Below, piece by piece: positions 1 to 8,362 of a stretch of 44,394 nucleotides of DNA. Where the stretch lies: positions 1-44,394 of the forward strand of contig CALXDU010000007.1 in the NCBI GenBank assembly GCA_944387145.1. Direction: 5' to 3'. The translations under genes were made by a program, and so were the position numbers. The first letter of the stretch is position 1; each line of letters begins with the position of its first letter. This stretch comes from an uncultured Oscillospiraceae bacterium. GTDB lineage: Bacteria; Bacillota; Clostridia; Oscillospirales; Oscillospiraceae. Under the pieces are notes generated by a model that was given only the letters and a program-made list of their open reading frames with translations, searched no databases and was not told the DNA's origin.

Positions 1-1910
1 ATTCCATCCCTGTACCAGATATCCACACTGGAAACCCCTTCCGGCATGGGTATCTCGTCGCTGGGCTGCTGGAATTGGGCCAAAAAAGCTTCATCGTCCA
101 CCGTCTGGCCCTTTGGTTCGTAATCGTACTGGACCAGCCAGGTTACATAGCCGTTTGTGCGCCACTGTCTGCGCAGCACGTTTCCGTCATAAGCGCAGAA
201 ATATATGGAATCGCTGGGGCCTGTTTCCCAGTCAGGACGGTTTCCAGAAACAACCGTAATGGTGTAGCCATCCTCCTGATAGGCATATATTTCATGGTAA
301 TCATCAACTTCGGCATCTTTGTACCGTATGATTTTCTCCTGAGGATTGCCTTCCACATTATAGATGTATTCCGTTTCTGACAGTACCGTACCATCCTCTG
401 CGTATTCGGTACCCTTCACCGGTTTTCCATCTTCATACTCCGTTACCGATCGGGTAATCCCGCCTCCGAATTCCTGCAGTACTTCTTTCAGAGTCTGCTG
501 CCCCAGCCAGTTATAGGTGCGTTTCGTCTGGCTGACAAAGCTGACTTCGCCATTTTCCCCGTACATTTGGGTGGTTTGTTCCCATACAGCATTTCCCCGC
601 CAGTCATATTCACATTCATACCTCATCGATACGGTATCCCCGCTGTAACTCTCCTTACGAACAAGACGGTGACGCCAATCCAGGGTTACTTGATATTCCA
701 ATATGTCGGTCTGGGTAATTCCGTCAGGCAGATAGAATGTGCTTCCCACTATGTTGCCATAGGCATCCATGTCTGTGATGGTCTTTCCTGTGATTTCTCC
801 ATCCCGATAATCGATCATATACAGGCGCTGTCCACCATTGCCGTAATAGTGTTCGGTTTTGGCAGTTCCGGTCATAACCCCGTCGTGATAATAGGTCTGC
901 TCCATGGTTTTGCACTGCAGCGAGGTGTCTGGCTCAGCACCAGCATCCAGCCATTGCACTTGCTGGGGTGCAACAGGATTTGTCAGGAAGCACACCGCTA
1001 CCACGATGGTGACCACCAGCGCCGCCATCAGAATCCAGAATCCCGGCCTCTTATAGTGCATGACACTTTTGATCCGCTCCTTGACCCCCACCTCTCCAAA
1101 GGCCAGCGGGCAGGCGGCGATGGACTTGCGGCGGATGCTGCAATTGAGCAGAGCTGTGGAGTAGGCACGACGGTCCTCCATGCCCATATCCCGGATCACC
1201 CGTTCATCGCAGGCAGCCTCAATGTCCCGGCACAGCAGGATGTAAGCCAGCCACAATACCGGATTGAACCAATAGACGCTCAGCAGCACAAAACCAACCG
1301 GCTTCCACCAGTGATCTCCCCGGTGGATGTGGGATTGCTCATGGGAAATGACATAGGGCAAGTCCTTGGGGCTTATGGATACGGGAAGATAAATCACCGG
1401 GCGAAACAAGCCCAGCACAAAAGGCGAGTCGACCCGTTCGCTTTGTTTGATTCCCTTTTCCAGGGGAATTGCCGCAGCAACCCGGTGCTTCAGCAGCAAG
1501 TAACTGATCAGCGCGTACAAAAGCATACAGCCGCAGCCTGCAGCCCAGGTTACGGACAGCAGGAAAGACCAAATCTGAGCCGGGTTGGCGCTTGTCACCG
1601 CAGGTTCTGATACGGTCAAATTTTCTTCCAGGACCGGATTTACCACGGAATCCACAGCATCAATGCCGCTTTGGATTTCCGGCTGGGCCGTATAGACAAT
1701 TTCCTGGGGCAAGGTCTGGGTGCTGGGAATCAGGCTCAAGGCACTTTCCAACGAAAAGGGAAAAATCAGCCGCAGCGCAACCAATCCCCACAGCAAGCAC
1801 AAAATCCACTTAGGTGTCTTTCGGAACACCAGCCGCACCCCGATCACCGCCAGCACCAGCCAGCTGGCAGTGATGCTCATGTTCACCAATGTGACAAACA
1901 ACGCTTCCAT
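1..1910 (-). CDS. M56 (BlaR1/MecR1-like) membrane metallopeptidase, C-terminus cut by window
   Basis: Partial gene: the frame is open from the ATG at 1908-1910 to the window edge, about 636 codons. N-terminal hydrophobic segments flank a zinc-peptidase motif, HEQSHIHRGDHWW (about 1330-1370), then EAACDERV (about 1210-1230), as in BlaR1-family M56 proteases. A last hydrophobic segment (about 980-1040) is followed by roughly 320 residues of polar, tyrosine- and glycine-rich repeats of the kind YxYDxxGN, in place of the penicillin-binding sensor of classical BlaR1. In the family, signal sensing activates the protease, which leads to cleavage of a BlaI-type repressor. The repressor gene lies 11 bp upstream in the same operon; the RBS is AAGGAGG. 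Family assignment is firm; the signal sensed is unknown and nothing here points specifically to beta-lactams. Confidence 0.85.
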   Translation of the reverse strand, partial: MEALFVTLVNMSITASWLVLAVIGVRLVFRKTPKWILCLLWGLVALRLIFPFSLESALSLIPSTQTLPQEIVYTAQPEIQSGIDAVDSVVNPVLEENLTVSEPAVTSANPAQIWSFLLSVTWAAGCGCMLLYALISYLLLKHRVAAAIPLEKGIKQSERVDSPFVLGLFRPVIYLPVSISPKDLPYVISHEQSHIHRGDHWWKPVGFVLLSVYWFNPVLWLAYILLCRDIEAACDERVIRDMGMEDRRAYSTALLNCSIRRKSIAACPLAFGEVGVKERIKSVMHYKRPGFWILMAALVVTIVVAVCFLTNPVAPQQVQWLDAGAEPDTSLQCKTMEQTYYHDGVMTGTAKTEHYYGNGGQRLYMIDYRDGEITGKTITDMDAYGNIVGSTFYLPDGITQTDILEYQVTLDWRHRLVRKESYSGDTVSMRYECEYDWRGNAVWEQTTQMYGENGEVSFVSQTKRTYNWLGQQTLKEVLQEFGGGITRSVTEYEDGKPVKGTEYAEDGTVLSETEYIYNVEGNPQEKIIRYKDAEVDDYHEIYAYQEDGYTITVVSGNRPDWETGPSDSIYFCAYDGNVLRRQWRTNGYVTWLVQYDYEPKGQTVDDEAFLAQFQQPSDEIPMPEGVSSVDIWYRDG

Positions 1911-1921
1911 TGGGCACCTCC

Positions 1922-2272
1922 TTAGCCTTCGATGATCCGGCGAATCTGCTGTATCTCCTCTTCGGAAAGTTCCTGCCGACGGCCAAAGGCCGCAATGAAG
2001 GCAGGTAAAGAGCCTTCAAATTTCTTCTCCATCAGTTCATCCAATTCACTGAGCTGAGCTTCCTCTTTGGATATCAGAGCGGTTACGATGGTATTCTCGT
2101 TCTTCACCACCCCCCGCTCAGACAGGCGCTTGATAACGGTATAGGTGGTAGTTTTGGACCAGTCCAGCTTCTGTTTGCAAAGCTTCGCCAGTTCGCTGCT
2201 CTTGATGGGCTGATGTTCCCAGAGAATCAGGCAGAAGCGGTACTCACTTTCAAATATTTTCGGCGTAGGCAT
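1922..2272 (-). CDS. BlaI/MecI/CopY-family transcriptional repressor
   Basis: A 116-aa winged-helix protein, the usual BlaI length. The N-terminal DNA-binding half includes YRFCLILWEHQPIKSSELA and a wing around TTTYTVIKRLSERG; the acidic, helical C-terminal half fits dimerisation. In this family the repressor binds a TACA-N-TGTA dyad as a dimer and is cleaved after signalling by the M56 protease encoded next door. The start ATG at 2270-2272 has GGGAGG eight bases upstream. A matching dyad (TACATCTGTA, 2303-2312) overlaps the -10 box of its own promoter, so autorepression of the repressor-protease operon is likely. Regulated targets elsewhere cannot be seen. Confidence 0.9.
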   Translation of the reverse strand: MPTPKIFESEYRFCLILWEHQPIKSSELAKLCKQKLDWSKTTTYTVIKRLSERGVVKNENTIVTALISKEEAQLSELDELMEKKFEGSLPAFIAAFGRRQELSEEEIQQIRRIIEG

Positions 2273-2296
2273 AGACGTATCCTCCCAGGTCTAATC

Positions 2297-2340
2297 TATT
2301 AGTACATCTGTATACTAACGCATTAGAACGGATTTGTCAA
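2297..2340 (-). promoter_or_regulatory. Promoter and operator of the blaI-like operon
   Basis: On the minus strand, -35 TTGACA (2335-2340) and -10 TAGTAT (2312-2317) are spaced by 17 bp. A dyad with core TACA-TC-TGTA (2303-2312) and outer arms TTAGTA/TACTAA (2299-2318) overlaps the -10 and start site. It matches the TACA/TGTA operator type of BlaI-family repressors. Confidence 0.8.
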
Positions 2341-2347
2341 GGAAAAT

Positions 2348-2378
2348 CCCGGTGACGACATTTGCTGTCATCACCGGG
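2348..2378 (-). terminator. Intrinsic terminator after the FAD dehydrogenase gene
   Basis: A 13-bp stem (2348-2360 with 2366-2378, one G-T pair) around a 5-nt loop, followed on the minus strand by ATTTT. It lies about 20 bp past the stop of the gene ending at 2401. Confidence 0.8.
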
Positions 2379-2400
2379 GAAAGGATAGGATATTTCCAGA

Positions 2401-3765
2401 TTACTGGGCAATTTTTCTGGCAACGTACACGCCGCTGGCAGAGGCGTGGGACAGGGAATGGGTAATTCCGCTGCCGTCGCCGATGATATACAGGCCCGGA
2501 TATTTGGATTCCAGATTTTGATTGACTTCCACTTCCATGTTATAGAACTTAACTTCCACACCATAGAGCAGGGTATCTTCGTTGGCAGTACCGGGGGCAA
2601 TTTTATCCAGTGCATAAATCATCTCGATAATGCCATCCAGAATCCGTTTGGGCAGCACCAAGCTCAGGTCACCGGGGGTTGCGTTGAGGGTGGGCGTAAT
2701 GAAAGCTTCCTCAATCCGGCTGGGCGTGGAACGGCGTCCGGCAATGAGATCGCCGAACCGCTGCACGATGACACCGCCGCCCAGCATATTGCTCAGACGG
2801 GCAATGCTCTCGCCGTAGCCATTGGAATCCTTGAAAGGCTCGGAGAAGTGTTTTGCCACCAGCAAGGCGAAGTTGGTGTTTTCCGTCTGCTTTTCCGGAT
2901 CTTCATAACTGTGGCCATTGACGGTGATGATGCCGTTGGTGTTCTCATTCACTACAGCGCCTTTGGGGTTCATGCAGAATGTGCGCACCTTGTCTCCATA
3001 CTTCTGGGTGCGGTAGACGATCTTGCTTTCGTACAGCTCATCTGTCAGGTGGGCAAATACCTCAGCAGGCAGCTCCACCCGAACGCCAATGTCCACCCGG
3101 TTGGATTTCACCGGGATCTCCAGCTGCCGGCAAACGGTCTCCATCCATTTGCTGCCGCTGCGGCCTACGGAAATCACGCACTCCCGGCAGGAATAGGTCT
3201 GGTTCTGGCAATGCACCTCGTAGCCGTCTTCCACTACTGACACAGACTGAACCGGCGTATCAAAGTAGAAGTCCACCTTGTCCTTCAGATAGCCGTAAAG
3301 GTTTTCCAGCACGATATAGTTAATGTCCGTGCCCAAGTGCCGGACGGAAGCGTCCAGAAGGTGCAGGTCATTCTGAATGCACAGGGTCTTGAACCGGGAA
3401 CCGGCTGTGGTGTACAGCTTGGTACCCTCTCCGCCGTAGCGCATGTTGATTTCATCCACATACTTCATCAGATCCAGCGCCTGCTTTTTTCCGATATATT
3501 CATAGAGGGTGCCGCCAAAGTCGTTGGTAAAATTGTATTTTCCGTCAGAGAAAGCGCCGGCACCGCCAAAGCCGCTCATGATGCTGCAGCTTTTGCAGCC
3601 AATGCAGCTTTTGATTTTCTCTCCGTCAATGGGACAGTGGCGTTTATTCAGGGCATGGCCTGCTTCAAAGACAGCCACTTTCAAAGAAGGCGCCCGCTGG
3701 GCCAATTCGTATGCCGAGAAAATACCGCCAGGACCTGCGCCGATAATGATGACATCATACCTCAT
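2401..3765 (-). CDS. NAD(P)/FAD-dependent dehydrogenase (COG2509-like)
   Basis: A 454-aa flavoprotein. The N-terminal Rossmann motif VIIIGAGPGGIFSAYEL binds FAD, and a C-terminal GLYIIGDGSGITHSL segment is the second FAD-contact motif. Close to the N-terminus is a cysteine-rich stretch, HCPIDGEKIKSCIGCKSC, then a glycine-rich FGGAGAFSDGK, the pattern of the uncharacterised FAD-dependent dehydrogenases of COG2509. Start: the ATG at 3763-3765 has GGAGG nine bases upstream; an in-frame extension to 3798 lacks a good RBS. It stands alone with its own terminator. Substrate is unknown; the cysteines could be redox-active or bind a cluster, which is inference. Confidence 0.8.
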   Translation of the reverse strand: MRYDVIIIGAGPGGIFSAYELAQRAPSLKVAVFEAGHALNKRHCPIDGEKIKSCIGCKSCSIMSGFGGAGAFSDGKYNFTNDFGGTLYEYIGKKQALDLMKYVDEINMRYGGEGTKLYTTAGSRFKTLCIQNDLHLLDASVRHLGTDINYIVLENLYGYLKDKVDFYFDTPVQSVSVVEDGYEVHCQNQTYSCRECVISVGRSGSKWMETVCRQLEIPVKSNRVDIGVRVELPAEVFAHLTDELYESKIVYRTQKYGDKVRTFCMNPKGAVVNENTNGIITVNGHSYEDPEKQTENTNFALLVAKHFSEPFKDSNGYGESIARLSNMLGGGVIVQRFGDLIAGRRSTPSRIEEAFITPTLNATPGDLSLVLPKRILDGIIEMIYALDKIAPGTANEDTLLYGVEVKFYNMEVEVNQNLESKYPGLYIIGDGSGITHSLSHASASGVYVARKIAQ

Positions 3766-4034
3766 GTTCAAAACCTCCAAAAAAGAATAGCTGACCACGG
3801 TAAGAAATCGTAGTCAACTATTTACGGCAGTTGGTAGAAACGCTCAACCATATTATGAGCTTATAACAATATTCCATTTACCCGAACAAAGGTAACACAG
3901 TGCAGAGAAATTGTCAAGAGAATCCCAGTGGAAATCCAGGGTTTTCCTTGTTTTTTCATAAGAATGCACAAATTTCATGGTGTTTTTTTAGAAACCACGC
4001 CAGCACTTTTCTTCCTTTCGTTTTCTCAATCCGG

Positions 4035-4063
4035 TTGACCCTTGTCCCGTTTTGCGCTAAAAT
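4035..4063 (+). promoter_or_regulatory. Sigma-A-type promoter of the EFR1 gene
   Basis: -35 TTGACC (4035-4040), 17-bp spacer, -10 TAAAAT (4058-4063). The transcript would start near 4070, giving a leader of about 50 nt. Confidence 0.7.
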
Positions 4064-4081
4064 AACACCATCTGACAACTA

Positions 4082-4094
4082 CCGGATCATCCGG
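4082..4094. promoter_or_regulatory. Perfect 13-bp palindrome in the EFR1 leader
   Basis: CCGGAT-C-ATCCGG lies between the predicted start site and the RBS. Candidate operator, or a short RNA hairpin close to the RBS at 4107-4112. Confidence 0.4.
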
Positions 4095-4119
4095 CGCAAT
4101 TTTGCAGGAGGAATCCATT

Positions 4120-4872
4120 ATGGGCCTATATACCATCATCTTCAGTCCCACCGGCACAACCAAAAAGGTTGCCGATACCTTGGCTTCTGCCATTGCCGAT
4201 CACCATACCGAAGTCGATTTAAGTAACAACCGCAGTTTCTCCGATATGGCATTTACAGGTGAGGATTTGTGCATTCTGGCGGTTCCGGTTTACGGCGGGC
4301 GTGTCCCCTGCACCGCCGCCAACAGACTAAAGAAACTGTCCGGAGATCAGGCCAAGGCTGTCTTGGTGGCAGTCTACGGAAACCGGGCCTTTGAAGATGC
4401 CCTGGTGGAATTGCAGGATTTGGCGGAAAGTTCTGGCTTTTCCGTGGTTGCCGGAGTGGCCGCTGTGGCCGAGCACTCCATTGTACGGGAAATTGCCCAC
4501 GGGCGCCCGGATAATGCAGATCTGCAAAGCTTGCGGGGCATGGGAAAGACCATCAGGGCATCTCTAAACCGTTTTGCCGCCCTTGAGCTTCCCGGGAATC
4601 GGCCCTATCGGGTTTACAACCCCATTCCCATCGACATTGAAGTCAGTGAAAACTGCGTTCGCTGCGGTAGCTGCGCTGCTGTTTGCCCTGTAGGCGCCAT
4701 CTCCAAAGAAAACCCCTCTTTGCCTGCCAGCAGCGCCTGTATCAGCTGTATGCGCTGTGTGGCAGTATGTCCCATCCACGCCCGGCAGGCAGACCCGGAA
4801 AAAGTTGCATTTATTCAGCAAAAAATTGGCCCTGCATGCCAATCCAGAAAAGAAAACCAGCTTTTCCTGTAA
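4120..4872 (+). CDS. EFR1-family flavodoxin-ferredoxin fusion protein
   Basis: A 250-aa protein with a flavodoxin-like N-terminal half and a ferredoxin C-terminus. FMN-loop motif SPTGTTKKVADTL is at residues 9-21; VPVYGGRVP is a second flavin-side loop. Two [4Fe-4S] motifs follow, CVRCGSCAAVCP and CISCMRCVAVCP. The family is a cytoplasmic electron carrier, partner unknown. Start: the ATG at 4120 has AGGAGG eight bases upstream; a TTG at 4102 is in frame but upstream of that RBS. The next gene, an oxidoreductase, starts 26 bp after the stop with its own RBS, so the two are probably co-transcribed. Confidence 0.85.
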   Translation: MGLYTIIFSPTGTTKKVADTLASAIADHHTEVDLSNNRSFSDMAFTGEDLCILAVPVYGGRVPCTAANRLKKLSGDQAKAVLVAVYGNRAFEDALVELQDLAESSGFSVVAGVAAVAEHSIVREIAHGRPDNADLQSLRGMGKTIRASLNRFAALELPGNRPYRVYNPIPIDIEVSENCVRCGSCAAVCPVGAISKENPSLPASSACISCMRCVAVCPIHARQADPEKVAFIQQKIGPACQSRKENQLFL

Positions 4873-4898
4873 CTACAAACGAAAAGGAGAATTGATCT

Positions 4899-5882
4899 AT
4901 GGTAAGACTCGGAATTTTAGGTGCCGGAAACATCGCCCACACCATGGCGAAAACCGTAACCATGATGAACCAGCAAGGAAATCACCAGGTGTCTTTGTAC
5001 GCAGTGGCTGCCCGCAGCCCGGAACGGGCGGAAGCCTTTGGGCAAATGTACGGTATCGAGAAAGCTTACGGCTCTTATGAAGAAATGCTGGCGGATGAAG
5101 CGGTACAGCTGGTATACATCGCCACCCCCCATTCTCATCACTACACCCAGGCAATGCAGTGCCTGGAGCACGGGAAGCATGTTTTGTGTGAGAAAGCCTT
5201 TACCGTCAATGCCGCCCAGGCAGATGCCCTGATGACAAAGGCCCGGGAAAAAGGGCTGCTGATTACGGAGGCCATTTGGACCCGTTACCAGCCCATGCGG
5301 AAGATGCTGCTGGATCTGCTGGATTCCGGAATCATCGGAACGCCCCGGATGCTCACCGCCAATCTGTGCTACGCCATTGAGGATAAGGTAAGACTGACAG
5401 AGCCTGCACTGGCTGGGGGCGCCTTGCTGGATGTTGGAGTTTATCCGCTGAATTTCGCAGAAATGGTCTTTGGCCGGGCGGATGATGTGAAAGCATCCTG
5501 CGTCAAGTCTGAAAAAGGTGTAGATTTATGCGACAGCATTACTCTGACCTGGAAGGATGGAAAAATGGCCGTGCTCAACGCCGGAATGCACTGTGTATCC
5601 GATCGGCAAGGGGTGATTTACGGCAGCAAAGGCTTTGTGATGGTGGAAAACATCAATAATCCCCAGTCCTTCCGTGTCTTTGACCGCAATTACCAGCTGA
5701 TTCAGGAAATCCCCTGCCCTGCCCAGCTAACCGGATATGAATATGAAGTGATGGAAGCTGCCCAGTGCATCGAAGCCGGTAACATTCAGTGTCCTTCCAT
5801 GCCCCACGAGGAAACCCTGCACATGATGCAGCTGATGGACGAAATCCGCCGGCAGTTCCAGCTGGTTTATCCCTGTGAATAA
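4899..5882 (+). CDS. Gfo/Idh/MocA-family NAD(P)-dependent oxidoreductase
   Basis: A 327-aa protein of usual family length. The N-terminal Rossmann fold starts with LGILGAGNIAHTMAKT; the motif CEKAFTVNAAQA (about residue 95-106) replaces the common EKP form. The C-terminal alpha/beta domain includes GGALLDVGVYPLNFAEMV, a family landmark. Members act on sugars, inositols, dihydrodiols or biliverdin-type substrates; the real substrate cannot be told here. RBS AAAGGAGA is eight bases before ATG 4899. It follows the EFR1 gene and is closed by a bidirectional terminator. Confidence 0.9.
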   Translation: MVRLGILGAGNIAHTMAKTVTMMNQQGNHQVSLYAVAARSPERAEAFGQMYGIEKAYGSYEEMLADEAVQLVYIATPHSHHYTQAMQCLEHGKHVLCEKAFTVNAAQADALMTKAREKGLLITEAIWTRYQPMRKMLLDLLDSGIIGTPRMLTANLCYAIEDKVRLTEPALAGGALLDVGVYPLNFAEMVFGRADDVKASCVKSEKGVDLCDSITLTWKDGKMAVLNAGMHCVSDRQGVIYGSKGFVMVENINNPQSFRVFDRNYQLIQEIPCPAQLTGYEYEVMEAAQCIEAGNIQCPSMPHEETLHMMQLMDEIRRQFQLVYPCE

Positions 5883-5903
5883 TGCAATAATCCCCATAGA
5901 AAA

Positions 5904-5932
5904 CGGCAGACCCAATGGGCCTGCCGCTTTTT
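5904..5932. terminator. Bidirectional terminator between convergent genes
   Basis: A stem CGGCAG-N-CCCA/TGGG-N-CTGCCG (5904-5926) is followed by TTTTT on the plus strand and by TTTT on the minus strand. It can end both the oxidoreductase (+) and the ABC importer operon (-). Confidence 0.85.
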
Positions 5933-5936
5933 ACAG

Positions 5937-6695
5937 TCAAAATTCTTCCAAAGATTTTTGCAGGAATGCTTTGGTTTTCTCCTTTTGGGGATTTCCAAAG
6001 ACCTGCTCCGGTGTGCCCATTTCCTCGATGATGCCATCTGCCATGAAGATCACCTTGTCCGCCACATGGCGGGCAAATTCCATTTCGTGGGTTACCACAA
6101 TCATGGTACTGTCCTTGCTCTTCAGGCCCTTGATGACCTTCAGCACTTCCCCGGTCAGTTCCGGGTCCAGGGCGCTGGTGGGCTCGTCAAAGCACAGGAT
6201 GTCCGGATTCAACGCCAAAGCCCGGGCAATGGCTACCCGCTGCTGCTGGCCGCCGGAGAGCTGGCAAGGATATGCCTGGATTCGCTCCGAAAGGCCCACT
6301 TGGGCAATCAGCTTTTTTGCCTTTTCCTGGATTTCCTGGGCTGTGCCAAGCTTCAGCAGCGTCGGTGCCAGGGTCACATTTTGCAGCACATTATACTGTG
6401 GAAACAGGTTAAACGACTGGAAAACCAGGCCAAAGTGCAGCCGATTCTCCCGGATCTGCTCGTCGGTCAGTTGGGAAGCAGATGCGGCATCAAAGATGGT
6501 TTTCCCATTGACCACAATGCTTCCTTCCTGGGGTGTTTCCAAAAAATTCAGGCAGCGCAGCAAGGTGGTTTTGCCGCTTCCAGAGGAGCCAATGATGGCA
6601 AGCACCTGGCCTTTTTCCAGAGAAAAGCTGATATCTTTCAGCACTTCCGTCTTGCCGTAATTTTTTTGAATGTTTCGGACTTCCAAGGCTATCAT
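5937..6695 (-). CDS. Polar amino acid ABC importer, ATP-binding subunit
   Basis: A 252-aa ATPase of the GlnQ/HisP family. Walker A GSSGSGKTT (about 35-43), signature LSGGQQQRVAIARAL and Walker B ILCFDEPTSALDP are all intact. It powers uptake through the permease encoded just upstream. Start: ATG 6693-6695 with AAGGAGG nine bases upstream; that RBS lies over the stop of the permease gene, so translation is probably coupled. Last gene of the three-gene operon. Glutamine, cystine or another polar amino acid are possible substrates. Confidence 0.92.
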   Translation of the reverse strand: MIALEVRNIQKNYGKTEVLKDISFSLEKGQVLAIIGSSGSGKTTLLRCLNFLETPQEGSIVVNGKTIFDAASASQLTDEQIRENRLHFGLVFQSFNLFPQYNVLQNVTLAPTLLKLGTAQEIQEKAKKLIAQVGLSERIQAYPCQLSGGQQQRVAIARALALNPDILCFDEPTSALDPELTGEVLKVIKGLKSKDSTMIVVTHEMEFARHVADKVIFMADGIIEEMGTPEQVFGNPQKEKTKAFLQKSLEEF

Positions 6696-6708
6696 GTTTG
6701 CCACCTCC

Positions 6709-7437
6709 TTATACTTTGAAATAGTCCAGCTTCTGCTCCAGCCAGGCAAACAGTACCGTCAGGATTCCGTTGAAGGCCAGATAGTACACCGCCGTAAAGA
6801 ACAGCGGCCACAGCTGACCGGAAATTCCCTGAGAACCTTTCATAAATGCCTGGCCTGCCCAGATGATTTCCTGCAAGGCTATGATGCGGGCCAGAGAGGT
6901 ATCTTTCACCAGAGTAATAATTTCGTTTGCCATAGGCGGGATAATCCGCTTCACCATCTGCAGCAATGTGATTTTGAAAAAAATCTGACTTTTGGACAGG
7001 CCCAGAACCTGTCCGGCCTCCTGCTGGCCAATGGGCACCCCCTGAATGCCGCCCCGGTAAATTTCCGAAAAATAGCATGCGTAGTTGAAGATAAAGGCAA
7101 CCGCCGCTGCGGTAAACCGACCAGATTCCCCTCCACCCCAGCCGATATTGACGCTGTAGCCCAGCAACTGCTCCAAAAACGGCTGCAGCACCAGACCGGG
7201 GAAGTAGTAAATAATCATCAGCTGAATCATCAGCGGAGAACCCCGGACAATCCAGACAATGGTTTTGACCACGCCCCGCAGCCCCCGGAACCGGGACATA
7301 GAGCCAAAAGACATCACCAGTCCCAAAGGCAGCGCCCCCAGTAAGGTCACAAAAAACAATTTCAGGGTTTGGACAAACCCCACATTCAGCGCCTGGATTA
7401 CCACAGGGAGCTGCTGAGAAAACGTTGTAAGCTCCAT
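6709..7437 (-). CDS. Polar amino acid ABC importer, permease subunit
   Basis: A 242-aa HisM/GlnP-type membrane protein with about five hydrophobic segments. It carries the coupling motif EAGQVLGLSKSQIFFKITLLQ that touches the ATPase, and the family motif VRGSPLMIQLM near residues 64-74. A single permease gene suggests a homodimeric channel. The preceding gene encodes the binding lipoprotein and a strong hairpin (7467-7500) lies between them; the ATPase gene follows within 13 bp. Confidence 0.92.
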   Translation of the reverse strand: MELTTFSQQLPVVIQALNVGFVQTLKLFFVTLLGALPLGLVMSFGSMSRFRGLRGVVKTIVWIVRGSPLMIQLMIIYYFPGLVLQPFLEQLLGYSVNIGWGGGESGRFTAAAVAFIFNYACYFSEIYRGGIQGVPIGQQEAGQVLGLSKSQIFFKITLLQMVKRIIPPMANEIITLVKDTSLARIIALQEIIWAGQAFMKGSQGISGQLWPLFFTAVYYLAFNGILTVLFAWLEQKLDYFKV

Positions 7438-7466
7438 ATCTTCAACCTCAAATCATGTATTCATAG

Positions 7467-7500
7467 GAAAACACAGAGCATATTGCCGCTCTGTGTTTTC
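7467..7500 (-). terminator. Intercistronic hairpin between binding protein and permease
   Basis: A perfect 13-bp stem (7467-7479 with 7488-7500) and 8-nt loop. On the minus strand the 3' arm ends GTGTTTTC. It lies inside the operon, so it probably acts as a partial terminator or a 3' stabiliser of the binding-protein message rather than as a full stop. Confidence 0.65.
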
Positions 7501-7516
7501 AAATTTTGCGAAAGAA

Positions 7517-8317
7517 TTATTCGCTGATGATGGCTGCCTGCACGCCGTAGGTTTCTGCCAGCTCCATCATGGTGCCGTCGGCCAGGGCATCGGCAAAGAA
7601 GGCATTCAGGGCCTCGGTCAGGTCAGAACCTTTCCGGAATCCCACGCCGTATTCTTCGCTGTTCAGCGCCACCGTGTAAGTAAGATCTGCGTAGCTGGTT
7701 CCTTCCCCGACCATGGCGGCTGCCATCAGAGAGTCGATAATGGCGGCATCACAGGTACCGGCAGCTACTTCCATCAAAGCGGTTGCCTGGTCCTTGACTT
7801 CCGTATAGGAAAAGCCATTTGCATCCGCCTGGTCCTGTCCGGCAGAACCGGATTCTACGGCAAAGTTCAGCTCCTTGCAGTCCTCTGCACTCTGATAATT
7901 GGCAGCCTGATCTGCAGGGACAATCACCACCTGGGCATTGTTGCAATAGGCCTTGGTGCAGCTCATGGCAGAGCGTACTTCCTCCGTCAGGGTCATGCCA
8001 TTCCAGACACAGTCGATGGTCTTGCCGTCCAGTTCCGGAACCTTGTTATCCCAGTCAATTTCCACGAACTCCGCTTCCACACCCAGGCTTTCTGCGAAAG
8101 CCTTTGCCAGATCGGCATCAAAGCCAATCCACTGGCCCTGGGCATCCTTGTAGTCCATGGGCGCAAAGTCCGTAATGCCCACAACCAGCGTTCCCTTGCT
8201 CTTCACATATTCCATGTCACTGCTTGCCTGGGCCACTTCCTTCCCGCCGCAGCCCACAAGGCTCAATGCCAGCATCCATACTGCAATCGCAGCTGCAATC
8301 CACTTTTTCATATTCAT
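7517..8317 (-). CDS. Polar amino acid ABC importer, substrate-binding lipoprotein
   Basis: A 266-aa extracellular lipoprotein of SBP family 3. A signal peptide ends in the lipobox LSLVGC (Cys 23). Family motifs include LVVGITDFAPMDYKD and IGFDADLAKAFAESLGVE. It captures the substrate and hands it to the permease. Start is uncertain: ATGs at 8317 and 8311 and a TTG at 8332 are in frame with only weak RBS-like sequence; 8317 is chosen. First gene of the operon, with a consensus promoter and a large inverted repeat at the start site. The distal hairpin may keep it in excess over the membrane subunits. Confidence 0.9.
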   Translation of the reverse strand: MNMKKWIAAAIAVWMLALSLVGCGGKEVAQASSDMEYVKSKGTLVVGITDFAPMDYKDAQGQWIGFDADLAKAFAESLGVEAEFVEIDWDNKVPELDGKTIDCVWNGMTLTEEVRSAMSCTKAYCNNAQVVIVPADQAANYQSAEDCKELNFAVESGSAGQDQADANGFSYTEVKDQATALMEVAAGTCDAAIIDSLMAAAMVGEGTSYADLTYTVALNSEEYGVGFRKGSDLTEALNAFFADALADGTMMELAETYGVQAAIISE

Positions 8318-8332
8318 CCCAACTTTCTTCAA

Positions 8333-8362
8333 TTTAGCGCTTTATCACATTAAAGCACTAAA
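8333..8362. promoter_or_regulatory. 30-bp inverted repeat over the importer start site
   Basis: Arms of 12 bp, TTTAGCGCTTTA and TAAAGCACTAAA, with one mismatch and a 6-bp spacer, lie directly after the -10 box. Candidate operator for an unseen regulator, or a leader hairpin. Confidence 0.55.

Larger units (their letters stand above)
3766..4119. other. 354-bp divergent intergenic region
   Basis: No credible gene. On the minus side TTGTTC followed about 18 bp later by TATAAG (near 3860-3895) may drive the FAD dehydrogenase. On the plus side a clear promoter (4035-4063) drives the EFR1 gene, and a perfect palindrome lies at 4082-4094. The middle part (about 3900-4030) is AT-rich and shows nothing else I can name. 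Confidence 0.6.
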
